Assembly (NCBI RefSeq): GCF_007828035.1
Contig: NZ_VITV01000002.1
Span: forward strand, 62,001 to 126,000
From: Nitrospirillum amazonense
GTDB lineage: Bacteria; Pseudomonadota; Alphaproteobacteria; Azospirillales; Azospirillaceae
Length of the DNA stretch: 64,000 nt
Direction of reading: 5' to 3'
The notes under the pieces are model-generated. The model did no database searches, was not told the DNA's origin, and worked only from the letters and a program-made list of their open reading frames with translations. Every line of letters begins with the position of its first letter. The stretch's first letter is position 1. This document shows, piece after piece, positions 7,718 to 18,700 of this stretch. A program made the position numbers and the translations under genes.

Positions 7718-9634
7718 TCAGGGGGCCTGAGGGCAGGGGGGCTCAGGGCACGGGGGCTCAGGGCACGGGGGCTGCGGCATGTCGGCGGCCGCAGGGGCGT
7801 CGGACCGGGCGCCGATACGCCTGGATGGCAGGGTCAGCACGAATTCCGTGTCGCCCGGGTGGCTGGTCAGGGTTATGTGCCCGCCGTGGCGCTCCACGAT
7901 GGCTTTGACGATGGACAGGCCCAGGCCATTCCCCCCTTTCTGCCGGCTATCCGACGAGTCCGCCTGGGCGAATTTCTGAAACAGGCGCGGCTTGAACCAG
8001 TCGGGCACGCCGGGGCCGTTGTCGTGCACCGAGAGGCGGATGCGGCCTTCCTGCATGTCGCCCCGCACGGTGACGGCGCCGCCCGGGTTGGAATATTTGA
8101 TGGCGTTGGACAGCAGGTGGGCCAGCACCTGCCGCAGGCGCCGCGGGTCGCCCACCACGGGAAGGGGGCCGGCGGAAGTGTGGCGTAGGGTGATGGTGTG
8201 TTCCTCGGCCATGGGGCGCAGCGTCGCCACCGTCTCCGCCGCCAATTCCGCCAGGTCCAGCTTGTCCGCCTTCAGGTCCAGGGTGCCGGATTCAATGCGC
8301 TCGATATCCAGCAGGTCGTTGACGATGGCGATCAGCCGCTCGCTGTTGCGGTCGGCGATGCGCAATAGGTTCTGCGCCTGTTCGGTCAGGGCGTCCGGCA
8401 TGCCCAGCGCCAGGCGGATGGACCCGTGGATGGAGGTCAACGGCGTGCGCAATTCATGGCTGACGGTGGAGATGAAGGCGTCCTTCATGCGCTCCACCTC
8501 CTTGCGGTGCGTGATGTCGCGCAGCACCAGGGTGTAAAGGGGGCGGTCATCCAGCTGGGTGGTGGTGACGGTCAGTTCCGCTGGGAAGCGGCGTTCCTCG
8601 CCGCGCACCTCGACCTCGCGGGGGCGGTTCCCTTCCAGCGCCAGGGGCAGCCACAGGGTGCCGGCCGCCTCTTCCAGCACGGCGCTGGCGGCGGCGCTGG
8701 CCCCGGCCAGGCTGGGCAGGGTCAGGAAATCGTCCACCGGCAGGCCCAGCAATTGGCGCACGTCGCGGCCCAGCATGGTGGCGCCGGCGCGGTTGGCGGA
8801 CAGGATGACGCCCGCCTCATTGATGGTCAGGACACCGTCCTCCAGGCTGTTCAGGATGCTGTCCAGCCGCTCACGACTTTCCTGCACGGTGGCCAGCATG
8901 CGGCGTTCCAAGGCCTGGCGCTCCGCCCGCTGGCGCTCGCGCGCCTGCTGCTGTTCCTTCAGCGACTGCAGCGCGCGTGCCATGGTGCCCAGCTCATCGC
9001 TGCGTCCGGCACCGGTGACCGTGACGCTGGTGTCGCCCCGGGCGATGCCGCGCAGCGCCGTGGTCAAGGCCATGATGGGCAGCACCAGGCTGCGCGACAG
9101 CAGCACCCAGATGCCGATGGCGGTGGCGACGATCATCAGGCCGCCCACCAGGATGCCCAGCGCCCCTTCCGACTGGGCGTTCTGCTGGCGCACCAGATCC
9201 TGGTCCAGCATCTCGCGTTCCGCCGTCGCGATGGCGTCCAGCGTGCTGCGCACCGCATCCATTGAACGCTTGCCCCCTAGGGCCCGGGCCTGGTCGCGGG
9301 CCAGGGCCCGCGTCGTGGGGTCTGTCGCCATGGTCAGGGTGGGGTTGGCGTAGCCGTCCTGCCAATCACGCACCTCGGCGCGCAGCGTGTCCACCCGCCG
9401 CCGCTGGTCCATGTCGCTCTGGATCAGCGCCTCCAGCCTTGCCAGGCGGCTTTCCTGCGATTGCATGGCTTGGCGGGTCGGCTCCAGGAAGGTGGGGTCG
9501 CCCGCCACGATATAGCCGCGCAGGCCCGTCTCCTGGTCCAGCATGGTGGTGCGCACCGCCTCCACCGCCTGGATGACGGCCAGGGCCTGCTGGCTGTCGC
9601 GGGTGGTGCTGACGATGACGTCGATCCTGCGCAT
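7718..9634 (-). CDS. CHASE3/HAMP/PAS sensor histidine kinase (5' end uncertain)
   Basis: Membrane sensor kinase. From the ATG used here (638 residues): CHASE3-type periplasmic domain about 10-145 (LDQETGLRGYIVAGD is characteristic), TM about 155-180, HAMP about 180-235, PAS about 255-370, HisKA with ISTVSHELRTPLTSIHGS, and HATPase_c with the N, G1 (DNGPGVP) and G2 (GGNGLGLSI) boxes. The frame stays open upstream to base 9904 and encodes the missing first membrane segment (RRLFLAFTLLFVLAAAVCLW), but this extension holds no ATG, GTG or TTG. The true start is therefore either non-canonical or reached through a frameshift. The C-terminus has a Pro-Cys repeat tail. Confidence 0.85.
   Translation of the reverse strand: MRRIDVIVSTTRDSQQALAVIQAVEAVRTTMLDQETGLRGYIVAGDPTFLEPTRQAMQSQESRLARLEALIQSDMDQRRRVDTLRAEVRDWQDGYANPTLTMATDPTTRALARDQARALGGKRSMDAVRSTLDAIATAEREMLDQDLVRQQNAQSEGALGILVGGLMIVATAIGIWVLLSRSLVLPIMALTTALRGIARGDTSVTVTGAGRSDELGTMARALQSLKEQQQARERQRAERQALERRMLATVQESRERLDSILNSLEDGVLTINEAGVILSANRAGATMLGRDVRQLLGLPVDDFLTLPSLAGASAAASAVLEEAAGTLWLPLALEGNRPREVEVRGEERRFPAELTVTTTQLDDRPLYTLVLRDITHRKEVERMKDAFISTVSHELRTPLTSIHGSIRLALGMPDALTEQAQNLLRIADRNSERLIAIVNDLLDIERIESGTLDLKADKLDLAELAAETVATLRPMAEEHTITLRHTSAGPLPVVGDPRRLRQVLAHLLSNAIKYSNPGGAVTVRGDMQEGRIRLSVHDNGPGVPDWFKPRLFQKFAQADSSDSRQKGGNGLGLSIVKAIVERHGGHITLTSHPGDTEFVLTLPSRRIGARSDAPAAADMPQPPCPEPPCPEPPCPQAP
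7731..7775 (-). repeat. 15-bp tandem repeat encoding PPCPE steps
   Basis: About three copies of a GGGCACGGGGGCTCA-like unit at the 3' end of the sensor kinase gene. In the protein it reads as a terminal PPCPE pentapeptide repeated three times, placing three cysteines within about a dozen residues after the ATP-binding domain. Confidence 0.75.
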
Positions 9635-9904
9635 GCCCCACAGGCAGACTGCGGCCGCCAGGACGAAGAGCAGGGTGAAGGCCAGGAACAGGCGGCGGGG
9701 GATGGACAGGCCCTGAAGGGGGCGCGCCTGGGTGTCGTCGGGGGGGATGGGGATGTCGGCGCCGGCGGCGTGCGCGTCGGCGATGGTCGCGTCCGGGGAC
9801 GGCCGGGCGCTCTCCTGCGGACTTGTTCTTTCGGTGCCGCCGTGGGCGGGGGCGTTGAGGTCCAGGATTATCCGCTTTCGTCTTGCCGTCCGGGGTGCGC
9901 CCGG

Positions 9905-10419
9905 TCAGGGAGCTGGCAAGCAGGCTTGCCCGCCAATCGTTAACAATTCCACTCTGGGGCACCCATTGCGGGTAAGTGGAGCGGCGGCCCCGGGGGTTGG
10001 GGCCGCCTGGTGCACAGCGTTGATTCCACGCTGTCCGCGCACGATCACCAAGGGTGCATTTGGTCGGGATTTCGCGAACTCGGGGGGTACTTTAGCCCTA
10101 GGCCATGCCGGGAGCGGAGCCGGATTGCGCTGCAATCGGCCCCGCTCCCGGTATACCGCCCGGCGGAATCGGGCAGGCGACAGGGAAAGGCCCCGCCATG
10201 CGCGTGAATCTCCCCTGCTCAGGGGTGACATGCCGCATGAGCCCTTGGAAAAGGTGGCGGAACGCGCTAGATATCCGCCCGCCCGGGAGGTAATGCGGCG
10301 TGCCGTCGACCCCCCGGCCTTTTTTCATGCGGGTCCTTTCAGGGCCCGCGCTCGTTTTTGAACATCCCCCGCGCCGGCTTCATTCTTTTGCACCGGACGT
10401 TGGACGACGGAGCCCTCTA
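9905..10419. other. 515-bp intergenic region upstream of the EF-G gene
   Basis: No convincing gene. It holds the stop that closes the kinase frame (9905), the long hairpin at 10108-10151, a perfect small hairpin CCCCTG-ct-CAGGGG at 10212-10225, and the leader of the EF-G gene. A phrase near 10255 (GGTGGCGGAACGCGCTAGA) looks like the D-arm side of a leucine tRNA with bases missing, but no acceptor stem or T-arm can be built around it. Confidence 0.6.
10108..10151. other. 44-nt imperfect hairpin upstream of the EF-G gene
   Basis: Outer perfect 10-bp stem (CCGGGAGCGG / CCGCTCCCGG) continuing, after one mismatch and one bulge, into an inner stem (GATTGC / GCAATC) with a 3-base loop. No T-run follows. 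Could be a structured leader element, a protein-binding site or a transcription pause structure. Confidence 0.5.
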
Positions 10420-12561
10420 ATGCCCCGCAGCACACCGCTGGACGACATTCGCAACATCGGCATCATCGCCCACGTCGATGCCGGCAAGACGACGACCACT
10501 GAGCGCATCCTGTACTACACGGGTCGCAAGCACACGATCGTCGACATTCATGACACCAAGGACCTGAAGTCGTCGACCACGACCGACTATCTGGAACAGG
10601 AACAGAAGCGCGGCATCACCATTCAGTCCGCTGCCGTGTCCTGCTTCTGGAAGGACAAGAAGATCAACCTGATCGACACCCCAGGCCACGTGGACTTCAC
10701 CATCGAGGTGAACCGCTCCCTGCGCGTGCTCGACGGTGCCGTGGTGGTGTTCGACGGCGTGGCCGGTGTGGAGCCCCAGACCGAGACCAACTGGCGCCTG
10801 GCGGACAACTACAACGTTCCGCGTATGTGCTACGTCAACAAGATGGACCGTTCCGGCGCCAGCTTCAGCCGCTGCGTGGACATGATCCGCAAGCGCTTGG
10901 GCGCCACCCCGGCCGTCATCCAGCTGCCGCTGGGCTCGGAAGACAACTTCCAGGGCATGATCGACCTCGTCGAGATGAAGGCTTACGTCTGGTTCTCCGA
11001 GGAAAAGGACAGCCAGTGGGAGATCTGGGACGTCACCGACGACCTGGCCGACAAGCTGAAGATCACCAACGCCTACGACCGTGAGCTGCTGAGCAAGGTT
11101 GGCGAGTACCGCGCCGAGCTGATCGACACCTGCCTGATGCAGGACGACGCGGCCATGGAGCAGTACCTGGAGTCCGGTGAAGAGCCGTCCCCCGCCGTGC
11201 TGAAGGAATGCCTGCGCCTCGGCACCCTGAAGGGCGACTTCACCCCGGTCCTGTGCGGTTCCTCGTACAAGAACAAGGGCGTGCAGCAGCTGCTGGACGC
11301 GGTCGTCGCCTTCCTGCCGTCGCCGACGGACGTCGAGGCCATCAAGACCGTGGACCCGGACGGCAACCCGAACGGCGAGCGCAAGTCGTCGGACGACGAG
11401 CCCTTCGCTGGCCTGGCCTTCAAGGTCATCAACGACAAGTACGGTTCGCTGACCTTCGTGCGCGTCTACTCGGGCGTCGTCGCCAAGGGCACCTCCCTGC
11501 TGAACACCACCCGCGGCAAGCGTGAGCGCATCGGCCGTATCGTGGAAATGTTCGCCAAGGAAGCGAACGACCTGGAAGAAGCCCGCGCGGGCGACATCGT
11601 GGCCTTCGTCTCGCTGGCCGAGACGGACACCGGTGATACCCTGTGCGATGCCACCGCCCCGGTGGTGCTGGAGCGCATGCGCTTCCCCGACCCCGTCATC
11701 AGCGTGTCGGTGGAGCCGAAGAACCGTGCCGACCAGGACAAGTTCGGCGCCGCCATCGGCAAGATGGTCCGCGCGGACCCGTCGCTGCGTCTGGAAACGG
11801 ACCGCGACACCGGCCAGACCCTGCTGCGCGGCATGGGCGAGCTGCACCTGGAAGTGACGCTCGACCGTATGCGCACGGAGTTCGGTGTGGAAGGTGTGAT
11901 GGGTCGCCCGCAGGTGGCCTATCGTGAGACGATCACCAAGACCGTCGAATACACCTACACCCACAAGAAGCAGACCGGTGGTTCGGGCCAGTTCGCCGAA
12001 GTGAAGGTCCGCTTCGAGCCGAAGGAACGTGGCGCCGGCTTCTCCTTCGTGGACAAGGTCGTCGGCGGCACGGTGCCGCGCGAATACATCCCGTCGGTGG
12101 GCAAGGGCCTGGAAGTCCAGAAGGAAGACGGCGTCCTGGCTGGCTATCCGACCGTGGACTTCGAAGCCACCCTGCTGGACGGTAAGTACCACGAAGTGGA
12201 CTCGAACGCCCTGACGTTCGAAATCGCCGCCAAGGCCTGCTTCCGCGAAGGCATCCGGACCGCCGGTCCGATCCTGCTGGAGCCGGTGATGAAGGTCGAA
12301 GTGGTCGTTCCGGATGACTACCTGGGCGACGTGATTGGCGACATCAACCGTCGTCGCGGCACGGTGCTGGGCCAGCTGGAGCGTGGCCACAACATCGCCG
12401 TCGAATCCCACGTGCCGCTGTCCGAAATGTTCGGTTACATCGGTCAGTTGCGCGGCATGACCTCGGGTCGTGGCTCCTACACCATGGAGTTCTCGCACTA
12501 CGACCCGGTGCCGAAGAACGTGGCCGACGAAATCATCGCGAAGAGCGGCAAGGCCGCCTGA
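10420..12561 (+). CDS. fusA: Elongation factor G (probable second copy)
   Basis: Translocation GTPase of the ribosome, 713 residues. G1 AHVDAGKTT at 18-26, G3 DTPGH at 86-90, G4 NKMD at 140-143; domains II-V follow ([12 protein letters not shown] in domain IV is usual for alphaproteobacteria). The start at MPRSTPLD replaces a longer open frame because homology begins there. Two things are odd: the gene is not flanked by rpsL, rpsG or tuf, and the switch I region (residues 40-60, [20 protein letters not shown]) differs from the HDGAATMDWMEQE of standard EF-G. It is probably a paralogue of the str-operon EF-G. Codon use is strongly biased, which suggests high expression. A strong terminator follows. 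Confidence 0.93.
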   Translation: MPRSTPLDDIRNIGIIAHVDAGKTTTTERILYYTGRKHTIVDIHDTKDLKSSTTTDYLEQEQKRGITIQSAAVSCFWKDKKINLIDTPGHVDFTIEVNRSLRVLDGAVVVFDGVAGVEPQTETNWRLADNYNVPRMCYVNKMDRSGASFSRCVDMIRKRLGATPAVIQLPLGSEDNFQGMIDLVEMKAYVWFSEEKDSQWEIWDVTDDLADKLKITNAYDRELLSKVGEYRAELIDTCLMQDDAAMEQYLESGEEPSPAVLKECLRLGTLKGDFTPVLCGSSYKNKGVQQLLDAVVAFLPSPTDVEAIKTVDPDGNPNGERKSSDDEPFAGLAFKVINDKYGSLTFVRVYSGVVAKGTSLLNTTRGKRERIGRIVEMFAKEANDLEEARAGDIVAFVSLAETDTGDTLCDATAPVVLERMRFPDPVISVSVEPKNRADQDKFGAAIGKMVRADPSLRLETDRDTGQTLLRGMGELHLEVTLDRMRTEFGVEGVMGRPQVAYRETITKTVEYTYTHKKQTGGSGQFAEVKVRFEPKERGAGFSFVDKVVGGTVPREYIPSVGKGLEVQKEDGVLAGYPTVDFEATLLDGKYHEVDSNALTFEIAAKACFREGIRTAGPILLEPVMKVEVVVPDDYLGDVIGDINRRRGTVLGQLERGHNIAVESHVPLSEMFGYIGQLRGMTSGRGSYTMEFSHYDPVPKNVADEIIAKSGKAA

Positions 12562-12589
12562 GCCTGATTTCAAAGGCAGAGAGTATAAG

Positions 12590-12624
12590 AACGGCCGCCC
12601 CACCCGGGGCGGCCGTTTCTTTTT
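12590..12624 (+). terminator. Rho-independent terminator of the EF-G gene
   Basis: Perfect 12-bp stem AACGGCCGCCCC / GGGGCGGCCGTT, 4-base loop ACCC, followed by TCTTTTT. It begins 29 bp after the stop codon. Confidence 0.93.
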
Positions 12625-12747
12625 GAGCGTGATGTGAGAACAGGCGCAGGGCGCTATCCCCTGGCGCGGCAGATGTCACTTGGCGGTTATGGGAAAGCAG
12701 GCATCGTACCGCTATCGGAACGACGCCCATGTCGCCTGAAGCCAGGC

Positions 12748-15700
12748 TTAACCGGAGGTGCCCAGGATGCTGTTCATCCAGGCATTCACCTGGTCGCTGG
12801 AGAAGGCGGCGACCTGGGCGCCGGTAACGGCCAGGGCGAGCCGCTGTCCCATCGTAGACAGCTGATCGGTGGTCAGCGCATGGGCCTGGGCGGTGGTCAG
12901 GGCCGCGACCTGGCTGGTGCTGAACTCCCGTACGTCATCGGTGGTCAGCGCGTGCACTTGAGCGGTGGTCAGGGCTTGAAGCTGGGCGGTGGATAGCCGC
13001 TGCACCTGGTCGCTGGTCAGGGCCGACAGGTTGCCGGTGGTCAGGCCCGCCACTTGGCTGGTGGCCAGTGCCGCCACCTGGGTGGTGGACAACCGCTGCA
13101 CCTGGTCCGTGGTCAGTCCGTCCAGCTGCGCCGTGCTCAGCACCCGGATTTGGGCCGTCGTCAGGGCGCGCAGGTCGGCGGAGGGCAGGGCGTTCAGCTG
13201 GTCGCTGTTCAGCACCTGCACCTGGTCGCTGGTCAGCTTGGACACCTGGGCGCTGGTCAACGCCGCCACACTGTCGCTGTTCAGCGCCAGCAGCTGGTCC
13301 GTCGTCAGGGCGGTCACCTGCGCGGTGGTCAGCACCCTCACGTCGGCCGTGGCCAGGGCGTTCAGCTGGGCCGTCGTCAGGGTCTGGATCTGCGTGGTGC
13401 TCAGGCCCGTCACCTGGGCCGTGGTCAGCGCCCCCAGCTGGTCGGTGGTCAGTGCGTTCAACTGGTCGCTGGTCAGCCCCGCCAGCTGGCCGGTGGTGAA
13501 GGCCGCCAGGTTGGCTGTGCCGAGATTGGCCAACTGATCGGTGGTCAGCGCCCCGATCTGGGCTGAGGTCAGGCTGCGGATGTCCGCCGTCGGCAGGGCC
13601 ACCAGCTGGTCGCTGGTCAGCACGTGGATCTGCCCGGTGCCCAGCTGGGACACCTGCGCGCTGGTCAGCGCCGCCACGTGCAGGGTGTCCAGCGCCACGA
13701 CCTGGTCGGTCGACAGGCTGTTCAGCTGTGCCGTCGACAGGACGCGCACGTCGGCCGTTGTCAGGGCGTTCAGCTGCCCGGTGGTCAACGCCCCCACCTG
13801 GTCGGTGCTCAGCTTGGCCACCTGGGCAGTGCTCAAGGCGGCCACGCTGTCGCTGTTCAAAGCGGACAGCTGGGCCGTGCGGAGCACCGTGATCTGGGCC
13901 GTCGTCAGCGACCGCACGTCGGCCGTGGTCAGGGCGTTCAGCTGGTCGGTCGTCAGCGCCCGCACCTGGTCGGTGGTCAGGCGGATCACCTGGGCGGTGG
14001 TCAGCGCCGCCACGCTGTCGGTGCTGAGCGTCGACACTTGGGCGGTGGTCAGCGCCGCCACTTGCAGGCTGTTCAACGCCCGCACCTCGGTGGTGGTCAG
14101 CGCGTTCAGTTGGTCGCTGCCCAGCGCCTGCAGCTGCGCGGTGCTAAGGCCGGCCACCTGCTGCGTGGTCAGGCCTGGCAGCTGGTCGGTGGTCAGCGCC
14201 TGGACTTCATCGGTGGTCAGCACCCCCAGCTGGGCGGTGCTGAGCGCCGCCAGGTTGGTGGTGCCGAGCGTCGCCAGCTGGGCCGTGGTCAGGGCCGCCA
14301 CCTGGGTCGTTGTCAGGGTACGGATATCGATGGTGCTGAGGGCGTTCAGCTGGTCGCTGGTCAGGGCCCGCACCTGGTCGGTGCCGAGCTTGGACACCTG
14401 GGCGCTGGTCAGGGCGCTGGCGTTGGCGGTGCTGAGGGCGGCCAATTGCGCCGTGGTCAGGGCGGCGACCTGGGCCGTGGTCAGGGCACGGATGTCGGCG
14501 GTATTGAGCGCGTTCAACTGGTTGGTCGTCAGCGCGGCGACTTGGTCGGTGGTCAGCTTGGCCACTTGGGCGCTGGTCAACGCGGCCGTGCCGTCGGTGT
14601 TCAGGCTGGACAGCTGGCTGGTGCTGAGCGCCTGCAGCTGGGCCGTGGTCAGGGCGCGGATGTCGGCGGTATTGAACGCGTTCAACTGGTCGGTGTTCAG
14701 CACCCGCACCTGATCGGTGGTCAGTTTCGCCACCTGCTGGGTAGTCAGCGCCGCCACGGTGTCGCTGCCCAAGCCGGACAGCTGATCGGTGCTGAGGGCG
14801 CCCAGCTGCGCAGTGGTCAGCGCGCGCACGTCGGCGCTGTTGAGCGTGTTCAGCTGATCGCTGGTCAGCGCCTGCACCTGCGTGGTGGTCAGCTTGGCCA
14901 CCTGCAGTGTGCTGAGGGCCCCCGTCTGGTCCGTGGTCAGCGCCGCCACTTGGTCGCTGGCCAGCCCGCCCAGTTGAGTGGTGGTCAGTGCTGCGAAGTT
15001 GCCGGTGTTGAGCGCTGTCAGCTGGCTGGTGGTCAGCGTCGCCAACTGGGCGGAGGTGAACTCCCGGATGTCGGCCGTGGTCAGGGTGTTCAGCTGATCG
15101 CTGGTCAGGGCCCGCAGCTGGTCGCTCGACAGCCGGCTGACCTGCGCGCTGCTGAGCGCCGAGAGATTGTCCGAGCCCAGGGCCGACAGCTGGGCGGTGG
15201 ACAGGACCGCGACCTGGGCAGTGGTCAGATTGCGAACATCCAGGGTGGTCAGCGCGTTCAGCTGATCGCTGTTCAGGATTTGGATCTGGTCGGTCGACAG
15301 GCGGGACACCTGGGCGCTGCTGAGGGCTGCCACCGCGTCCGTGCCCAGGTTGGACAGCTGGTCGGTGGTCAGCGCCGCCAGCTGCGCCGTGGTCAGCGCG
15401 CGGACGTCGGCGCTGTTCAGGGTATTCAGCTGATCGCTGGTTAGCGCCTGGGTTTGCCCGGTGCTGAGCTTGGCCACCTGCAGCGTGCTGAGGGCGCGGG
15501 TCTGGTCGGTGGTCAGCGCCGTTATCTGCGCACCCGTCAGACCCGCCAGCTGTGTTGTCGACAGGGCGGCGAAGTTGGTGGTGCTCAGGCCGGCCAGCTG
15601 GTCCGTGCTGAGCGCCGACACCTGGGCCGACGTGAACTCCCGCATGTCGGCGGTCGATAGCGTGTTCAGCTGGTCGCTGCTGATGGCCTGCAGCTGGGCG

Positions 15701-18700
15701 CTGGTCAGGCCCACGATCTGGTTGCTGGCCAGGGCGCCCAGATTGTCGGAGGTCAGGTTGGACAGCTGGTCGGTGGTGAAGGCCGACAGCTGGGCGGAGG
15801 TGAACTCGCGGATGTCGGCGGTGGTCAGCGCGTCCAGCTGGTCGGTGGTCAGGGCGCGGACCTGGGCGCTGGACAGCTTGTTCACCTGGGCGCTGCCGAG
15901 CGCCGACAGGTTGGTGGATCTGAGGGTGGACAGCTGATCCGTCGTCAGCACCGCCACCTGGGTGGAGGTGAGGGCGCGCACGTCGGCCGTGGACAGGGCG
16001 TTCAACTGGTCGCTGTTCAGCGCCTGGACCTGGTCGGTGGAGAGCTTGCCCACCTGCATGGTGCTGAGGGCGGCCACCGTGTCGCTGCCCAGCGCGGACA
16101 CCCGGCGGGTGGTCAGTGCCAACAGCTGCGCCGTGGTCAGCGCCCGGACGTCGGTCGGCGTCAGCGCGTTCAGCTGATCGCTGTTCAGCGCCTGGATCTG
16201 GTCCGTGGAAAGCTTGGACACCTGCAGCGTGCTCAGGCTGGCGACCTGGTCGGTGGTCAGCGCCGCCAGCTGGGATGATGTCAGGCCACCCAGTTCCGTG
16301 GTCGTCAGCGCCGAAACCGCCGCTGTGCTGAGCCCGGCGATTTGCAGGGTCGTCAGGGCCTGCACCTGGGTGGAGGTGAACTCCCGCATGTCAGCGGAGG
16401 TCAGCGCGCCCAGCTGGTCGGTGGTCAGCACCCGCACCTGGGCGCTGGTCAGGCCCACCACCTGGGTGCTGGCCAGTGCGGAAAGGTTGTCGGAGCTGAG
16501 GTTCGCCAGCTGGTCGGTGGTCAGGGCGGACAATTGTGCCGACGTGAACTCCCGGATGTCGGCGGTGGTCAGGGCGTTCAGCTGATCAGAGCCCAGGGCC
16601 TGGATTTGGCTGCTGGACAGCTTGTTGATCTGGGCGCTGCCGAGCGCCGACAGATTATCGGAACCCAGGGTGGACAGCTGATTTGTCGTCAGCGCCGCGA
16701 CCTGGGCGGAGGTCAGTGCCCTCACGTCGGCGGTCGACAGGGCGTTCAGCTGGTCGCTGGTCAGGGCCTGCACCTGGGTGGTGGACAGGCGGGTCACCTG
16801 CAGGGTGCTGAGTGCTGCGACCGTGCCGGTACCGAGGGTGATGATCTGGTCGGTCGAGAGGGCCGCCAGTTGGCCGGAGGTCAGGGCGCGCACGTCGGCG
16901 CTGTTGAGCGCGCCCAGCTGGTCGCTGGTCAGGGCCCGCACCTGGGCGGTGGCCAGATTCGCCACCTGCAGCGTGGACAGCACCGCCACTTGGTCGCTGG
17001 TGACCGCCCCGAGCTGCGCGGTGGTAAGGCCGGCCAGCTGGGTGGTGCTGAGGGCCGTCACCACGGCTGTGGAAAGGCCCGCCAGCTGGTCGGTGGTCAG
17101 GACGCCCACCTGCGCCGAGGTGAATTCGCGGATATCGGCGCTCGACAGCCCGTTCAGCTGATCGGTGGTCAGCGCCTGCACCTGGGCGCTGGTGAAGCCC
17201 ACCACCTGGTTGCTGGTCAGGGCCGACAGGTTGGTGGAACTGAGGTTGGACACCTGGTCGCTGGTCAGCACCCCCAGCTGGGCCGACGTGAATTCCCGCA
17301 GGTCGGCGGTTGTCAGGGTGTTCAGCTGGTCGCTGGTCAGTGACTGAACCTGGGCGCTGGACAGCTTGCCCACCTGCGTGCTGCTGAGCGCCGACAGGTT
17401 GGTGGCGCTCAAGGTCGATAGCTGGTCGGTGGTCAACACCGCGACCTGCGCCGTCGTCAACGCGCGGATGTCGGCGGTGGACAGGGCATTCAGCTGATCG
17501 CTGGTCAGGGCGCGGACCTGCGCCGTGGTGAGCTGCGCCACCTGGGCGGTGGTAAGCACGGTGGCGGCGGCGGTGCCGAGGGCGGCGAACTGGTCGGACG
17601 ACAGCACGGCCAGCTGGGCCGTGGTCAGCGCACGCACGTCGGCGGTGGAGAAGGCGCTCAACTGGTCAGTGGTCAGCGACCGCACTTGGCCGGTGCTGAG
17701 GCCCGCCACCTGCTGGGTCGTCAGTCCCACTACCTGATCACTGGTCAGCGTCACCAGCTGATCGGTGCCCAGCCCCGCCAGCTGCTGGGTCGTCAGCGCC
17801 GACAGGTTGGTGGTGGCCAGGGCCGATACCTGGTCCGTGGTCAGCTGCGCCACCTGGGCCGAGGAGAATTCGCGGATGTCCGCGGTGGTCAGGGTGTTCA
17901 GCTGGTCGCTGGTCAGCGCCCGGATCTGGGTGCTGGACAGCCCGGTGACCTGGGCGCTGCCGAGGGCCGAAAGGTTGGTGGAGTTCAGCGCCGCGATCTG
18001 GTCGGTGCCAACCGCCCGCAGTTGAGCGCTGCTGAGCGTCCGTACGTCGGCGGTGGACAGGGCGTTCAACTGGTCGCTGGTCAGCGCGCCCACCTGGGTG
18101 GTCGACAGCTTGGCCACCTGTGCGGTGGTGAGGGCCGCGGTGTTGTCGGTGCTGAGCGTGGACAGCTGGCCGGTGCTGAGGGCTGCCACCTGGGCGGTGG
18201 TCAGGGCGCGGATGTCGGCGGTGGACAGCGCGTTCAACTGGTCACTGGTCAGCGCGTTCAGGATACCCGCCGACAGGCTGGCCACCTGGGCGGTGCTGAG
18301 GGCGGCAATCGTGTCGCTGCTGAAGGACAGCAGCTGGTCGCTGGTCAGCGCGCCCACCTGCGCCGTGGTCAGGATGCGCACGTCGGCGCTGTTCAGCGCG
18401 TTCAGCTGGTCGCTGCTGAGCGCCCGGAACTGGGCCGTGCTGAGCTTGGACACCTGCAGCGTGGTGAGCGCGCCCACCTGGTCGGTGGTCAGCGACCCCA
18501 CCTGGGCCGTGCCCAGGCCGGCCAGCTGCGTGGTCGACAGCGCCGCCACGGTGGCGGTGCCCAGCGTGGAAATCTGGTCGGTTGTCAGGGTTGCCAGCTG
18601 GGCCGAACTGAATTCCCGGATGTCGGCGCTGCCCAGGGCGTTCAACTGGTCGCTGGTGAGGGAGCGCAGCTGGGCGCTGCTGAGGCCGGCCACCTGGCTG

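Noticed and set aside
10250-10330. A leucine-tRNA-like phrase (GGTGGCGGAACGCGCTAGA) upstream of the EF-G gene
   Set aside because: No acceptor stem, anticodon arm or T-arm can be folded around it, and bases of the D-loop are missing. Treated as chance resemblance.
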